Positions 7,821 through 15,682 are shown, numbered from the stretch's first letter. The stretch: 64,000 bases of DNA from an uncultured Clostridia bacterium (GCA_945787805.1 CALZID010000011.1:1-64000), one strand, 5' to 3'. The notes: generated by a model not told the origin, from the sequence alone. A program made the numbers and translations.

Positions 7821-8034
7821 CAATAATTTGATTTATTTTTTCGCAAGACAATGTGGCATAGGCGACGCTGTATGAATATACCGCGAGCCGTAAGCCACGC
7901 CGTATTGCAAGAAAAGATACAATACAACAATAATTTGATTTATTTTTTCGTCAGGCAATCTCGTCGAGCTGAAGCTGTATGAATATACTGCGAAGCGAAG
8001 ACGGGGAAGCATGACGGAAAAAGAAACAAATTAA
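7821..8034. repeat. Two tandem 107-bp imperfect repeats with internal symmetry
   Basis: CAATAATTTGATTTATTTTT occurs at 7821 and again at 7928, and GCTGTATGAATATAC at 7867 and 7974, giving a period of exactly 107 bp. Each unit is itself an imperfect palindrome: its TTTGATTTATTTTTTCGTCA-type left end is mirrored by TGACGGAAAAAGAAACAAAT at the right end of unit 2. The second unit runs into the trpS stop codon. Apart from these repeats and the terminator, 7682-8030 holds no gene. Confidence 0.7.
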
Positions 8035-9038
8035 AGCATGTATAGGCCTGATTTTTTCATTGCCTTATTGAGTGTTCTCTGTGCTAAACGGCTTGCCTTT
8101 TCCGCTCCGTTTTTGGCGCACTCGTTAAGGTATGCTTTATCATTTATGAGTCTTTGATACTCTGTTTTGAAGGGACGCAATTCTTCAACAACCGCTTCGG
8201 CAACTGCCGATTTAAAGTCACCGTAGCCTTTACCGTCAAAGTCTTTTTCGATTTGCTCGTATGAAAGTCCTGTGCAGCAAGAATAAATACCCATAAGGTT
8301 GTTTATTCCGTCTTTGCCGTCGGCATATCTGACCTTTGCTTCACTGTCTGTAACTGCGCTCTTGATTTTCTTCACAATTACATTGTCATCGTCAAGCATG
8401 GAGATATAACCCTTTGGATTAGTGTCGGACTTGCTCATCTTTGCAGACGGGTCTTGAAGCGACATAACACGGGCACCGATTTTGCCGATAAAGGGTTCGG
8501 GCATTGTGAATGTGTTGCCGTAAACCGTGTTGAAACGCTCTGCAATATCACGGGCAATTTCAAGATGCTGTTTTTGGTCCGCACCGATTGGCACATAGTC
8601 CGCCTGATAAAGAAGAATATCGGCAGCCATCAAAATCGGATATGTAAAAAGTCCCACATTGACATTTTCGGGGTGCTTTTCGCTCTTGTCTTTAAACTGC
8701 GTCATTCTTGCGGCTTCACCGAACTGTGTGCAACAGTTAAGAATCCATGCAAGCTGAGCGTGTTGCGGCACATGGCTTTGAATGAAAACGATGCTCTCTT
8801 CGGGGTCAAGACCTAACGCCAATAAAATTGCATATAACTCCGTTGTGTTCTTGCGAAGTGTTGCGGGTTCGGGACGCACCGTTAGAGAGTGTAAGTCCGC
8901 AACCGCATAAAGACAGTTATAGTCGTCTTTCATATTTTTCCAGTTTTTAAGTGCACCCAAATAATTGCCCAAAGTGGGAGTACCCGTCGGCTGAATTGCG
9001 CTTAAAACTATTTTCTTTTTTTCTGCTGTATTTTCCAT
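8031..9038 (-). CDS. trpS: Tryptophanyl-tRNA synthetase
   Basis: 335 residues from ATG 9038. It charges tRNA-Trp. Class I signatures: the HIGH-type PTGTPTLGNYLGA (about residues 14-26), the KMSKS motif in SAKMSKSDTNP, and the tryptophan pocket region QSHVPQHAQLAWILNCCTQFGE. ATG 9038 is chosen because AAAGGTGA lies 5 bases upstream; the in-frame GTG at 9047 is part of that ribosome binding site. The leader from the promoter (-10 at 9074-9069) is only about 25 nt, so there is no room for a T-box. Confidence 0.96.
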   Translation of the reverse strand: MENTAEKKKIVLSAIQPTGTPTLGNYLGALKNWKNMKDDYNCLYAVADLHSLTVRPEPATLRKNTTELYAILLALGLDPEESIVFIQSHVPQHAQLAWILNCCTQFGEAARMTQFKDKSEKHPENVNVGLFTYPILMAADILLYQADYVPIGADQKQHLEIARDIAERFNTVYGNTFTMPEPFIGKIGARVMSLQDPSAKMSKSDTNPKGYISMLDDDNVIVKKIKSAVTDSEAKVRYADGKDGINNLMGIYSCCTGLSYEQIEKDFDGKGYGDFKSAVAEAVVEELRPFKTEYQRLINDKAYLNECAKNGAEKASRLAQRTLNKAMKKSGLYML

Positions 9039-9068
9039 ACATATCACCTTTTCAAAATACTAAAAATT

Positions 9069-9097
9069 ATTATCCTATTTTTTTACTGTTTTGTCAA
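9069..9097 (-). promoter_or_regulatory. trpS promoter
   Basis: Minus-strand -35 TTGACA (9097-9092), a 17-base spacer and -10 GATAAT (9074-9069). It lies just downstream of the terminator at 9125-9102, so trpS is its own transcription unit. Confidence 0.75.
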
Positions 9098-9101
9098 CAA
9101 T

Positions 9102-9125
9102 AAAAAAGACGGAGATAACCCCGTC
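9102..9125 (-). terminator. Terminator of the 47-residue small gene
   Basis: The minus strand reads GACGGGGTTATCTCCGTC followed by TTTTTT: a five-base-pair GACGG/CCGTC stem with a possible extension. It starts 5 bases after the small gene's stop codon. Confidence 0.7.
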
Positions 9126-9129
9126 AGTT

Positions 9130-9273
9130 TTATTCACGCTCTAAATATGCTCTTGCCACAATTTTCAACTGTTCAACCGTTTTAAAGGTTGCACCCGACT
9201 CAATAATTGCAGTTTGAATTGATTGGGGCAAGGTGTCAAAATAGGCTTTGACTTCTTCGTTCATATTTTTCAT
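9130..9273 (-). CDS. Small hypothetical protein, 47 residues
   Basis: A 48-codon frame starting MKNMNEEVKAYFDTLPQSIQ and ending RAYLERE. It is supported by GAGGTGA 6 bases before ATG and a terminator directly after the stop. The sequence is amphipathic and soluble-looking (a YFDTLPxSIQxxIxESG pattern), with no membrane segment or cysteines. I recognise no named family. Its ribosome binding site forms part of the 3' arm of the terminator hairpin of the upstream ABC operon (9308-9274). It therefore has no obvious promoter of its own and may depend on readthrough. Confidence 0.7.
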   Translation of the reverse strand: MKNMNEEVKAYFDTLPQSIQTAIIESGATFKTVEQLKIVARAYLERE

Positions 9274-9308
9274 AAAAAATCACCTCGGTAATATTTTACC
9301 AAGGTGAT
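9274..9308 (-). terminator. Terminator of the amino acid ABC operon, overlapping a ribosome binding site
   Basis: The minus strand reads ATCACCTTGGTAA, a 4-base loop, TTACCGAGGTGAT, then TTTTTT. This is a 13-bp stem with one G-U pair. The 3' arm contains the GAGGTGA ribosome binding site of the 47-residue gene starting at 9273. Confidence 0.8.
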
Positions 9309-9319
9309 GGGATTTTATA

Positions 9320-10102
9320 CTATAAAACTTTTGACAAAAATTCTTTAAGTCTTGGATTTTGCGGATTTTCAAAGAATTCCTTAGGATTGTTTTCTTCAAC
9401 AATTCTGCCTTCGTCCATAAAGATAACACGGGTGCCCACTTCACGGGCAAAGCCCATTTCGTGAGTTACAACAACCATTGTCATACCGCTTTCGGCAAGC
9501 TCTTTCATAAGCTCTAAAACTTCGCCTACCATTTCGGGGTCCAATGCGCTTGTCGGCTCGTCAAAGAGAATTACATCGGGATTCATAGCCAGTGCACGAA
9601 CAATGGCAACACGCTGTTTTTGTCCGCCGGAGAGCTGACTCGGATATGCGTTTGCCTTTTCTTCAAGTCCGATTCGTTTCAGAAGTTCCGTTGCCTGAGC
9701 TTTTGCCTCTGCCTTAATCTCTTTTGTTGTTTTTATCTTCTCGTTTTGCGGATTATTGCGGCGAAGCTTTTTCATTCGCTTTTTCTCAACATAAACGGGG
9801 GCAAGCATAATATTGTCAATAACCGTTTTATTGTTAAAAAGATTAAAATGCTGAAAAACCATTCCCATTTTTTGTCTGTGAATATTGATATCCACCTTCA
9901 TATCGGCAATATCAACACCGTTGAAGATAATACTGCCGGAGGTTGGGTCTTCCATACAGTTAAGGCAACGCAAGAATGTGGATTTTCCCGAGCCTGACGG
10001 ACCGACAACCACAACCTTTTCACCCTTGTTGATTGTGATATTGATATCGTGAAGGACATCTATTTCGCCAAATGATTTATTAAGGTTAACGACCTCTATC
10101 AC
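9320..10102 (-). CDS. glnQ: Polar amino acid ABC transporter, ATP-binding subunit
   Basis: 260 residues. It is the ATPase of a PAAT-family importer (GlnQ/HisP type). Motifs: Walker [11 protein letters not shown]-loop VFQHFNLF, signature LSGGQKQR, Walker [15 protein letters not shown], and the switch His in [13 protein letters not shown] Lys/Arg-rich insertion of about 28 residues ([20 protein letters not shown]) between the Q-loop and the signature is longer than in typical GlnQ. Translation starts at GTG 10102 with AAAGGAG upstream and overlaps the permease gene by 17 bases. Confidence 0.92.
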   Translation of the reverse strand: MIEVVNLNKSFGEIDVLHDINITINKGEKVVVVGPSGSGKSTFLRCLNCMEDPTSGSIIFNGVDIADMKVDINIHRQKMGMVFQHFNLFNNKTVIDNIMLAPVYVEKKRMKKLRRNNPQNEKIKTTKEIKAEAKAQATELLKRIGLEEKANAYPSQLSGGQKQRVAIVRALAMNPDVILFDEPTSALDPEMVGEVLELMKELAESGMTMVVVTHEMGFAREVGTRVIFMDEGRIVEENNPKEFFENPQNPRLKEFLSKVL

Positions 10103-10796
10103 TTTTTCTCAGACTCCTTTCCATCAATTTAACAAGACCGCTGATTACAAGAACAAGCACAATGTATATGAGTGCCATTACAAGATACGGTACCATAAAT
10201 TCATAACTGTTTGAGCCGATTCGGTTGAACGCAACATAAAGGTCAAGCGCACCGACAAAGCTTACAACGGAGGTTTCTTTAATGAGAGTTATAAATTCGT
10301 TGCCCAAGGTGGGAAGAATGTTTTTAATCGCCTGCGGAATAACAATTTTTATCATTGTTGTTGAAAAGCTTAAACCGATAGCGCGGCCACCCTCCATTTG
10401 TCCCGGGTCAACCGACTGAATACCGCTTCGCATTATTTCGGATATGTATGCGCCTGAATTCAGCCCGAAAACCACAATTGCAACAGAGACCGACGGCAAG
10501 TTAATGCCCATAAGGGGCAGTGCCACATAATATGACAAAAGAAGTTGAACAACCATTGGTGTTCCACGGAAAAAAGCAACATAAAAACTGCAAATTCCGT
10601 TAAGAATTCTCGGCAAAACCTTATATTTTGGTATCACCCTGACAACAGCAATAAGTGTGCCTATCACAATACCGATTACAAGACCGAACACTGCAATTTT
10701 CAAGGTGTTTTGAAGTCCTTCAAGCACGGTTTTATAACCGTTTGCGCCAATAAAGACTTCAATAAATCTCATAACTTTTAAATTAAAATTACCCAT
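10086..10796 (-). CDS. Polar amino acid ABC transporter, permease subunit
   Basis: About 236 residues from ATG 10796. A His/Glu/Gln permease with TM segments at about 36-60, 78-105, 111-130 and 190-220 and the EAA-type loop [21 protein letters not shown] (broken here by family variation). ATG 10796 is preferred: a longer in-frame reading to 10835 would start inside the hairpin at 10813-10851. Only one permease gene is present, implying a homodimeric membrane domain. It lies between the binding protein and the ATPase, reading towards the ATPase. Confidence 0.9.
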   Translation of the reverse strand: MGNFNLKVMRFIEVFIGANGYKTVLEGLQNTLKIAVFGLVIGIVIGTLIAVVRVIPKYKVLPRILNGICSFYVAFFRGTPMVVQLLLSYYVALPLMGINLPSVSVAIVVFGLNSGAYISEIMRSGIQSVDPGQMEGGRAIGLSFSTTMIKIVIPQAIKNILPTLGNEFITLIKETSVVSFVGALDLYVAFNRIGSNSYEFMVPYLVMALIYIVLVLVISGLVKLMERSLRKSDRGR

Positions 10797-10812
10797 AATA
10801 TAATAAATCCTT

Positions 10813-10851
10813 AAAAAACGCCATAGCCCCACCATAGGGTGAGGTTATGGC
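10813..10851 (-). terminator. Intercistronic terminator/attenuator after the binding-protein gene
   Basis: The minus strand shows GCCATA-CC-CACC paired with GGTG-GG-TATGGC (10851-10820), followed by GTTTTTT. It lies between the binding-protein gene and the permease, so partial termination would give more binding protein than permease/ATPase. This arrangement is common in such operons. Confidence 0.75.
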
Positions 10852-10872
10852 AAAACAAATTTCAAATAAGAA

Positions 10873-11739
10873 TTATGCTACTTCGTTAATGGCGGTTGTA
10901 ATAAACTTAGCGGGGTCAGAGTCAATAACAACAAGCTTTAAGTTGCCGTTGATAAGGTCCTGAACTGCGAGTGAACCGCTGCCGTAGCCTACGCCTGTTG
11001 CCTTGAAGCCTGCAAAGCCCCAATCTTCGTCGCCTTCAACATACCAGTTACCTGTTGTACCGTTCTGAAAGCCGATTTTTACTGTTTCGTCATAAGTGTT
11101 GAGAATTGCTTCAACATCTGCCGCTGTTGTGCAAGCGTCGAATGTTGTATCGTCACCCTTAACGATAAGTTTTTGGTTAGCTGTGTAGTAAGATGTTGAG
11201 AATGTAACATATTCTGTTCTCTCTTCATTTACCGTAAGACCTGCCATAGCAATATCGCATTTGTGCTGACCTACCGACAAGCAAACTGCGTCAAATTCCA
11301 TATCTTTTATAACAAGCTCTTTGCCGAGACGGTCAGCAAGAAGCTTTGCGATTTCCATATCAATACCGTAGAATGTGTCGCCTTGCTTGTATTCAAAGGG
11401 TTCAAACTGAGCATTTGTAGCAACAACAAGTTGGTCTTTTGAAGCGTCTTCAACAGCAGAAGTAACGCCTTTCTTTTCGCCGTCACCGAAATATGCGTCA
11501 CAAATAGCATCAAATGTACCGTTTGATTTGATTTCTGCGATGAATTGATTTACCTGTGTGAGAAGCTCAGTCTGGTCTTTGTCAACACCGAATGCATATT
11601 CTTCTTCTGTAAGGTTAATGTCGATAACCTTAACTTTTGCAACAGGTGTTGTATCTCCGTTACCGCCGCAAGCTGCGAAACAGCCGACGATGAGAACAAG
11701 AGCGAGAACTACTGAAAGAATTTTAACTGATTTTTTCAT
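10873..11739 (-). CDS. Polar amino acid ABC transporter, substrate-binding lipoprotein (permuted)
   Basis: 288 residues: a lipoprotein signal peptide with the lipid Cys at 24 (or 20), then an SBP_bac_3 domain. The segment that normally ends such proteins (LTEEEYAFGVDKDQTELL ... GTFDAICDAYFG, residues about 43-85) comes first. The usual beginning (LVVATNAQFEPFEYK, residues 104-118) follows. The chain then stops at VVIDSDPAKFITTAINEVA, where a normal protein would continue into the missing segment. The domain therefore appears circularly permuted. It would deliver a polar or charged amino acid to the permease/ATPase encoded downstream. AAAGGAG supports the start. Confidence 0.9.
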   Translation of the reverse strand: MKKSVKILSVVLALVLIVGCFAACGGNGDTTPVAKVKVIDINLTEEEYAFGVDKDQTELLTQVNQFIAEIKSNGTFDAICDAYFGDGEKKGVTSAVEDASKDQLVVATNAQFEPFEYKQGDTFYGIDMEIAKLLADRLGKELVIKDMEFDAVCLSVGQHKCDIAMAGLTVNEERTEYVTFSTSYYTANQKLIVKGDDTTFDACTTAADVEAILNTYDETVKIGFQNGTTGNWYVEGDEDWGFAGFKATGVGYGSGSLAVQDLINGNLKLVVIDSDPAKFITTAINEVA

Positions 11740-11779
11740 TATAACCTACTCCTTTATGTAGTTTATTATTTATGGGACA

Positions 11780-11807
11780 ATTATACAACCATATACAGAA
11801 AAGTCAA
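11780..11807 (-). promoter_or_regulatory. Promoter of the amino acid ABC operon
   Basis: Minus-strand -35 TTGACT (11807-11802), a 16-base spacer and -10 TATAAT (11785-11780), about 40 bases before the binding-protein start. Confidence 0.75.
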
Positions 11808-11819
11808 GTATTTATTCAC

Positions 11820-11877
11820 AAAAAACGAAAATATTCACTGCATTTATGTATTTTTATACATTATACAGTGAATATTT
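11820..11877 (-). terminator. Terminator downstream of the GtrA gene
   Basis: The minus strand pairs AAATATTCACTG (11840-11829 complement) with CAGTGAATATTT (11877-11866), with an inner ATGTAT/ATACAT stem, followed by TCGTTTTTTG. It sits between the GtrA stop and the ABC promoter. Confidence 0.7.
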
Positions 11878-11882
11878 GAATA

Positions 11883-12332
11883 TTATTCGTTTTTTTTAAA
11901 TATTACAAATTTGCTGAAAATATAATTTGAAACGACAATAATGATTTGTGCGGCAGTTTTGACAATCAGTTCACCCATAGGGATTACCTTTTCTGTGAAC
12001 TCGGGCTGCCATATGAGTTTATCGGCATGCGCACAAGTAATAAAGATAAATGAAATTAACATTTCAAGTCCGTAAGAAAAAATTCTCGCACCGTAAAAGA
12101 GCATTATTTCTTTTAATTGCGCTTTTTCCTTTGCTTTGCTTTCAAAAACGACAACACGGTTTGCTATATAAGCGAAGGTTACGGCGCCGAGCCACGCCAC
12201 GGATAATGCAATGTAATAATTGACATTTAACGCTCTCAAACCGAAATGTATTATATAATTGACAACAGTTGTAAATCCGCCGACTATTATATACACAATC
12301 AGTTCACGGTATTTTTCAAATAGTTTTTTCAT
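11883..12332 (-). CDS. GtrA family membrane protein
   Basis: 149 residues with four predicted transmembrane helices (about 11-31, 38-58, 78-100, 117-140). The family-typical IVGGFTTVVNYIIHFGL start and C-terminal NYIFSKFVIFK are present. GtrA proteins are linked to movement of lipid-linked sugars across the membrane for polysaccharide decoration; the substrate here is unknown. The ATG overlaps the stop of the cohesin-like gene by 4 bases, so the two are translationally coupled, suggesting a cell-surface job for the pair. Confidence 0.85.
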   Translation of the reverse strand: MKKLFEKYRELIVYIIVGGFTTVVNYIIHFGLRALNVNYYIALSVAWLGAVTFAYIANRVVVFESKAKEKAQLKEIMLFYGARIFSYGLEMLISFIFITCAHADKLIWQPEFTEKVIPMGELIVKTAAQIIIVVSNYIFSKFVIFKKNE

Positions 12333-13243
12333 TGTTCTTCCTTTGATTTACGCTTGATGATGAATAATGCCGCACCGTTTCCCACAGACACGCCCAATAC
12401 AAAGAATACTATTCCCACAATAACGGGTGTTGCAATATCTTTTTTGTTTTCTTGCACTTCCCCACTCACTTGGATTTCTTGCCCGGTGGTTTCTGTAGGA
12501 ATTTCAGGTTGAGCTTGTGTTTCTGTTATAGTTTCTGCTTGTTCGGTTGTTTCTGCGGAGCCGATTTTTGCAATTTCAGCAATTTCTTTTGTACCGCAGA
12601 CTTTACAAGCTCTTTCTTTCAAGCCCTTTTGAATTTCGGTTGCCTGATAAATTATTTTCCATTCACCGAAATTGTGCTTTAACACGGGAATATCACGAGT
12701 TGAAACATTACCGCAAGTGCAAGTGCCCGTTTCAACTCCTTTTTCTGTACAGGTAGCTTTTTTGGTAACTACCCATTTTGCATCTGCGTGTGAACATTTT
12801 ACTGTTGCGCCAACAGCGGCGACAGAAACATTTTGATAATTATTGCCTGTTGCTTCTTTCACTGTAAGAGAAATTTTTCCACCGGTTTTAAGCACTTTTA
12901 ACTGAAAAGTGGCTACAGCACCACTACCGTTAACAACATTTGTCTCGGCACCATAGAATTCAATGCCATTTGTATTTTCCTTTACAGTACGAAGTTCTGT
13001 AAAAACATTGCCGGATTTTGCAGACCCTTGAACAAGTTGAAATTCCGAAGTGTCAAAACTCGCTGCAAAACTCAATGTGCCCAACCCCGAATTTGCAGAA
13101 AGATTAACTGACACTGTTATTGTTTCGCCCACCGATGCCGTGTTGGAAGTTTTAATTGAGATACTTGGATTTGCGGCAAAACAAGGCACAGATATTGTGC
13201 AAAGAATTGCGATAACTAAAACTAAGCTCAATACTTTTTTCAT
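12329..13243 (-). CDS. Cohesin-domain-like cell surface protein
   Basis: About 304 residues from ATG 13243 (AGAGGTG five bases upstream). Signal peptide about 1-25. A cohesin/dockerin-binding-like beta domain covers about 27-145 (SISIKTSNTASVGETITVSV, LGTLSFAASFDTSEFQLVQGS). A Cys-rich stretch of two modules follows (CSHADAKW...CTEKG-ETGTCTCGN; LKHNFGEWK...ERACKVCGTKE), then a Thr/Glu-rich linker, a C-terminal TM helix (about 272-295) and a basic tail. The Cys modules resemble those in clostridial wall proteins. No catalytic domain. Probably an adhesion or scaffolding surface protein; the cohesin assignment is by pattern only. Confidence 0.7.
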   Translation of the reverse strand: MKKVLSLVLVIAILCTISVPCFAANPSISIKTSNTASVGETITVSVNLSANSGLGTLSFAASFDTSEFQLVQGSAKSGNVFTELRTVKENTNGIEFYGAETNVVNGSGAVATFQLKVLKTGGKISLTVKEATGNNYQNVSVAAVGATVKCSHADAKWVVTKKATCTEKGVETGTCTCGNVSTRDIPVLKHNFGEWKIIYQATEIQKGLKERACKVCGTKEIAEIAKIGSAETTEQAETITETQAQPEIPTETTGQEIQVSGEVQENKKDIATPVIVGIVFFVLGVSVGNGAALFIIKRKSKEEQ

Positions 13244-13262
13244 ATTCACACCTCTGCATTTA

Positions 13263-13290
13263 ATTATACATTTCTAAGAAAAAAAGTCAA
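13263..13290 (-). promoter_or_regulatory. Promoter of the cohesin-like/gtrA pair
   Basis: Minus-strand -35 TTGACT (13290-13285), a 16-base spacer and -10 TATAAT (13268-13263), 20 bases before the start codon. Confidence 0.7.
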
Positions 13291-13526
13291 TTAAATCGGT
13301 GAGAATGATACACTTTTTTAAGCGAGTGTTGAGAATAATAATTAACCAACTGCTTGCCGATTATTCGTGTATCTCTCTCCATTTCACGAAGCGTCAAAAT
13401 CTTTGAATTCATTTCATAAAGTCTTATTCCGTCCAATTTATTAAGTTGGGCAGAATAGTCACGAACGAGTGAGTGGAGCTCGTCTGCCTGTTTAAGATAT
13501 TGTTCGCCTAATTGTTCCAATGTCAT
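13287..13526 (-). CDS. Small helical protein, candidate SOS-regulated gene
   Basis: 79 residues from ATG 13526, chosen because AAAGGAGG lies just upstream; a longer reading to 13589 would run through the operator. Sequence MTLEQLGEQYLKQADELHSL ... MERDTRIIGKQLVNYYSQHS is charged, helical and probably coiled-coil, with no TM segment or Cys. I do not recognise a family. A LexA-type box (13546-13559) lies directly upstream, between a -10-like TATACT and the ribosome binding site, so it is likely induced by DNA damage. The N-terminal heptads suggest a protein-protein adaptor; this is speculative. Confidence 0.65.
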   Translation of the reverse strand: MTLEQLGEQYLKQADELHSLVRDYSAQLNKLDGIRLYEMNSKILTLREMERDTRIIGKQLVNYYSQHSLKKVYHSHRFN

Positions 13527-13545
13527 TTCTGCCTCCTTTCTATAC

Positions 13546-13559
13546 CGAACATTTGTTCT
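13546..13559 (-). promoter_or_regulatory. LexA/DinR-type SOS box
   Basis: CGAACATTTGTTCT on the plus strand matches the Gram-positive SOS box CGAAC-N4-GTTCG at 9 of the 10 fixed bases. It sits about 20 bases before the start codon of the 79-residue gene, where bound LexA would block transcription. Confidence 0.65.
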
Positions 13560-13611
13560 GTATAGAAAGTATAATAACATTTGAAACAACCGAATTCAAC
13601 CTTTGAAAACA

Positions 13612-13639
13612 AAAACAGTCCGAAAAAGCGGACTGTTTT
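13612..13639. terminator. Bidirectional hairpin terminator
   Basis: AAAACAGTCCG and CGGACTGTTTT (13612-13639) form an 11-bp stem with A/T-rich ends. It lies downstream of the zinc-ribbon membrane gene on the minus strand. Confidence 0.75.
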
Positions 13640-13662
13640 CATAAAAATATTGTAACAAAATA

Positions 13663-14097
13663 TTATGTTTTCTTAATCGTCTTCTTTCTGCATTTCGGAC
13701 AAGTGATTTCAATTTTTCCCCTGCCCCTTGGCACTCTCAACACGGTTTTACACTCTTTGCATTTAAAATAACGGTGAGTTTTTCTGTCACGGATTTTATT
13801 CATCAAAAGCTTAATCTGCGCTTTCGGTTTTTCTGACCAAACAAGATACCAATTGAGTTCTTTTCGTCTTGCTTCATAATTTTTAGAGAGCGACCGAAAC
13901 AATCCGAAAATAATCATTGCCACGCCGACAAAATATAAAAATCTCAAATATTTGAAATTACCTAAAGAGGCTGACACAAGACCTAGTATTGTCAAAAACA
14001 GAGTGAATCGGTCAGAGCCGTAGCGCCCTGCCGTAAACTGTTGCATCTTAGATGCAAATCGCCCGAATGCCGTTTGTAAACGTTGTAATAAACTCAT
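13663..14097 (-). CDS. Membrane protein with C-terminal zinc ribbon
   Basis: 144 residues: an N-terminal basic/amphipathic stretch (1-28), two close transmembrane helices (about 30-46 and 50-70), a cytosolic basic linker and a C-terminal zinc-ribbon with Cys pairs CKECK and CPKCRKK (about 112-139). Proteins of this shape are widespread hypotheticals in Clostridia. No function is known to me. GGGAG six bases before ATG supports the start. It is flanked by terminators on both sides, so it is probably monocistronic. Confidence 0.75.
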   Translation of the reverse strand: MSLLQRLQTAFGRFASKMQQFTAGRYGSDRFTLFLTILGLVSASLGNFKYLRFLYFVGVAMIIFGLFRSLSKNYEARRKELNWYLVWSEKPKAQIKLLMNKIRDRKTHRYFKCKECKTVLRVPRGRGKIEITCPKCRKKTIKKT

Positions 14098-14183
14098 TGT
14101 TATCTCCCTTATTTTTTTGTGACTATATTATACCGCAAATATTTGGAAATAATTACCCAATTATTAAAAAAGTGTAAAAATAC

Positions 14184-14218
14184 AAGGGGTTGTAAACGAA
14201 AGTTTTTTACAGCCCCTT
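14184..14218 (-). terminator. Terminator of the GPH symporter gene (GGCTGTAAA repeat family)
   Basis: The minus strand reads AAGGGGCTGTAAAA, loop with TTCG, TTTACAACCCCTT, then GTATTTTTA. It belongs to a recurrent hairpin family with the same GGGGCTGTAAAA arm (28019-28060, 46010-46053, 49398-49436 and degenerate versions at 51131-51170 and 55457-55497). Confidence 0.75.
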
Positions 14219-14234
14219 ATCTTTTGTATTTGGT

Positions 14235-15650
14235 TTATTCGTTTTCTGTAACAGCTGCTGCAAGCTCTTTTTCTTCTTTTTGACCGATATTATAAATAAA
14301 TGCCATTGCCAAGAATGCAATAAGTGAGCCTGCCGCAAGAACGATGAAATAAAGATTTTTCACTTTATTGCCGAAGTCTGCACTTTGAACTGCGTTTTCA
14401 CCTTCAACGAAGCCGATTGCAATAAGTCCCCAAGAAACAACTGCCTGACCGATACCCTGAGAGAGTTTACGGAAGAATGAATAGAGAGCATAAAGTGAGC
14501 CTTCTTCACTCTTGCCTGTTTTTCTGTAACTAACTTCGATACAGTCAGCTACGATAGCCCAAACTGAAATTTGGAATACTGCATTGCCCAAATTAAGTCC
14601 CATAAGGCAAACAATATAAATAAGCATACCTGTCATATCGGTAGTCATAGGTACAAACAGTGAAACCACACCTGCAATAGTACCGACGAGCATACAAGTT
14701 ACTATAACTTTCTTCTTGCCGAATTTACTTGTGAGCTTACCCAAAAGTGCCATAAACACAATCATAGGTGCGTATGAACCAACCATTGCAATACCGACTT
14801 TTCCTACATCCTTAAAGAAATATTGGAAAACCATATTGTTGAGAGCCATTGTTGAATTGAAAAGTGCAACAGAAGCGATTGTTGCAATTGTAGCACCCAC
14901 CATCGCTCTGTTTGTGAAGAATGATTTGAATGCCGAAATCAAAGCAGTAAAGCCTGTTTTGTTCACTGTTGAATTTTCACGCTGTACTCTCTCTTTAACA
15001 AGCTTTGTTGTGCCCCAAAGAGTCGCAAAAGCAATAACTGACATTACAAGGGCCACAGGAAGAAGTGTTTCGCCTTTCAGAAATTCTTCTGTTACGCCTG
15101 TTACGGGATTTTCAACCCTGTTATAAACGATATTTGGAAGAACAATCATAATTATGATTGCCGGTAATGATGCACCTATACTGCGGAATGTTGAAAGAGA
15201 TACTCTTTCTCTCGGGTCGTTTGTAATAACACTATGTAATGAACCGTAGGGCACATTAACCATTGTATATGCAACTGACCATAAGCAATAAGAAATAAGA
15301 CACCAAGCATATTTGCCCGCATAAGGGAATGCTGTCACAGGTGCAAATATCATTACATTAAAGATAACGAGAATTAAGCCGCCCGCAATAATCCAAGGCA
15401 TATATTTACTCTTTTTGCCGATTCTTTTTGTATCAACAAGGTTGCCGATTAAAACATCATTCACTGCATCGAACGCTTTTGAAATGAGAATGATAACGGC
15501 ATAGTCTTCTGCTTTGATACCGATAAACTGCAAATAAAAGAGCTGCATAAAGGTTGAAACAAGCTGGAATGAAAAGCCGCAGCCCATATCACCCATTGCA
15601 TATCCCAATTTATCACGCCAGCCAAAAGGTCTGATTCCTGATTTTTCCAT
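14235..15650 (-). CDS. GPH-family sugar:cation symporter
   Basis: 471 residues with about 12 transmembrane segments. MelB/GPH hallmarks are DAVNDVLIGNLVDTKRIGKKSKYMPWI (N-terminal Asp and the loop 2-3 motif) and NVPYGSLHSVITNDPRER. It probably imports a glycoside or oligosaccharide with Na+ or H+. The substrate cannot be told from sequence. AAAGGAG lies 7 bases before ATG. Monocistronic, with promoter 15711-15683 and terminator 14218-14184. Confidence 0.85.
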   Translation of the reverse strand: MEKSGIRPFGWRDKLGYAMGDMGCGFSFQLVSTFMQLFYLQFIGIKAEDYAVIILISKAFDAVNDVLIGNLVDTKRIGKKSKYMPWIIAGGLILVIFNVMIFAPVTAFPYAGKYAWCLISYCLWSVAYTMVNVPYGSLHSVITNDPRERVSLSTFRSIGASLPAIIIMIVLPNIVYNRVENPVTGVTEEFLKGETLLPVALVMSVIAFATLWGTTKLVKERVQRENSTVNKTGFTALISAFKSFFTNRAMVGATIATIASVALFNSTMALNNMVFQYFFKDVGKVGIAMVGSYAPMIVFMALLGKLTSKFGKKKVIVTCMLVGTIAGVVSLFVPMTTDMTGMLIYIVCLMGLNLGNAVFQISVWAIVADCIEVSYRKTGKSEEGSLYALYSFFRKLSQGIGQAVVSWGLIAIGFVEGENAVQSADFGNKVKNLYFIVLAAGSLIAFLAMAFIYNIGQKEEKELAAAVTENE

Positions 15651-15682
15651 AAAAAAACTCCTTTTCCCTAATTGATAAAATC

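Noticed and set aside
7718-7930. Open frame of 70 codons on the minus strand
   Set aside because: It runs through the aro promoter, a terminator and the tandem repeat and has no ribosome binding site.
9038-9100. T-box riboswitch before trpS
   Set aside because: The promoter lies so close that the leader is about 25 nt, far too short for a T-box.
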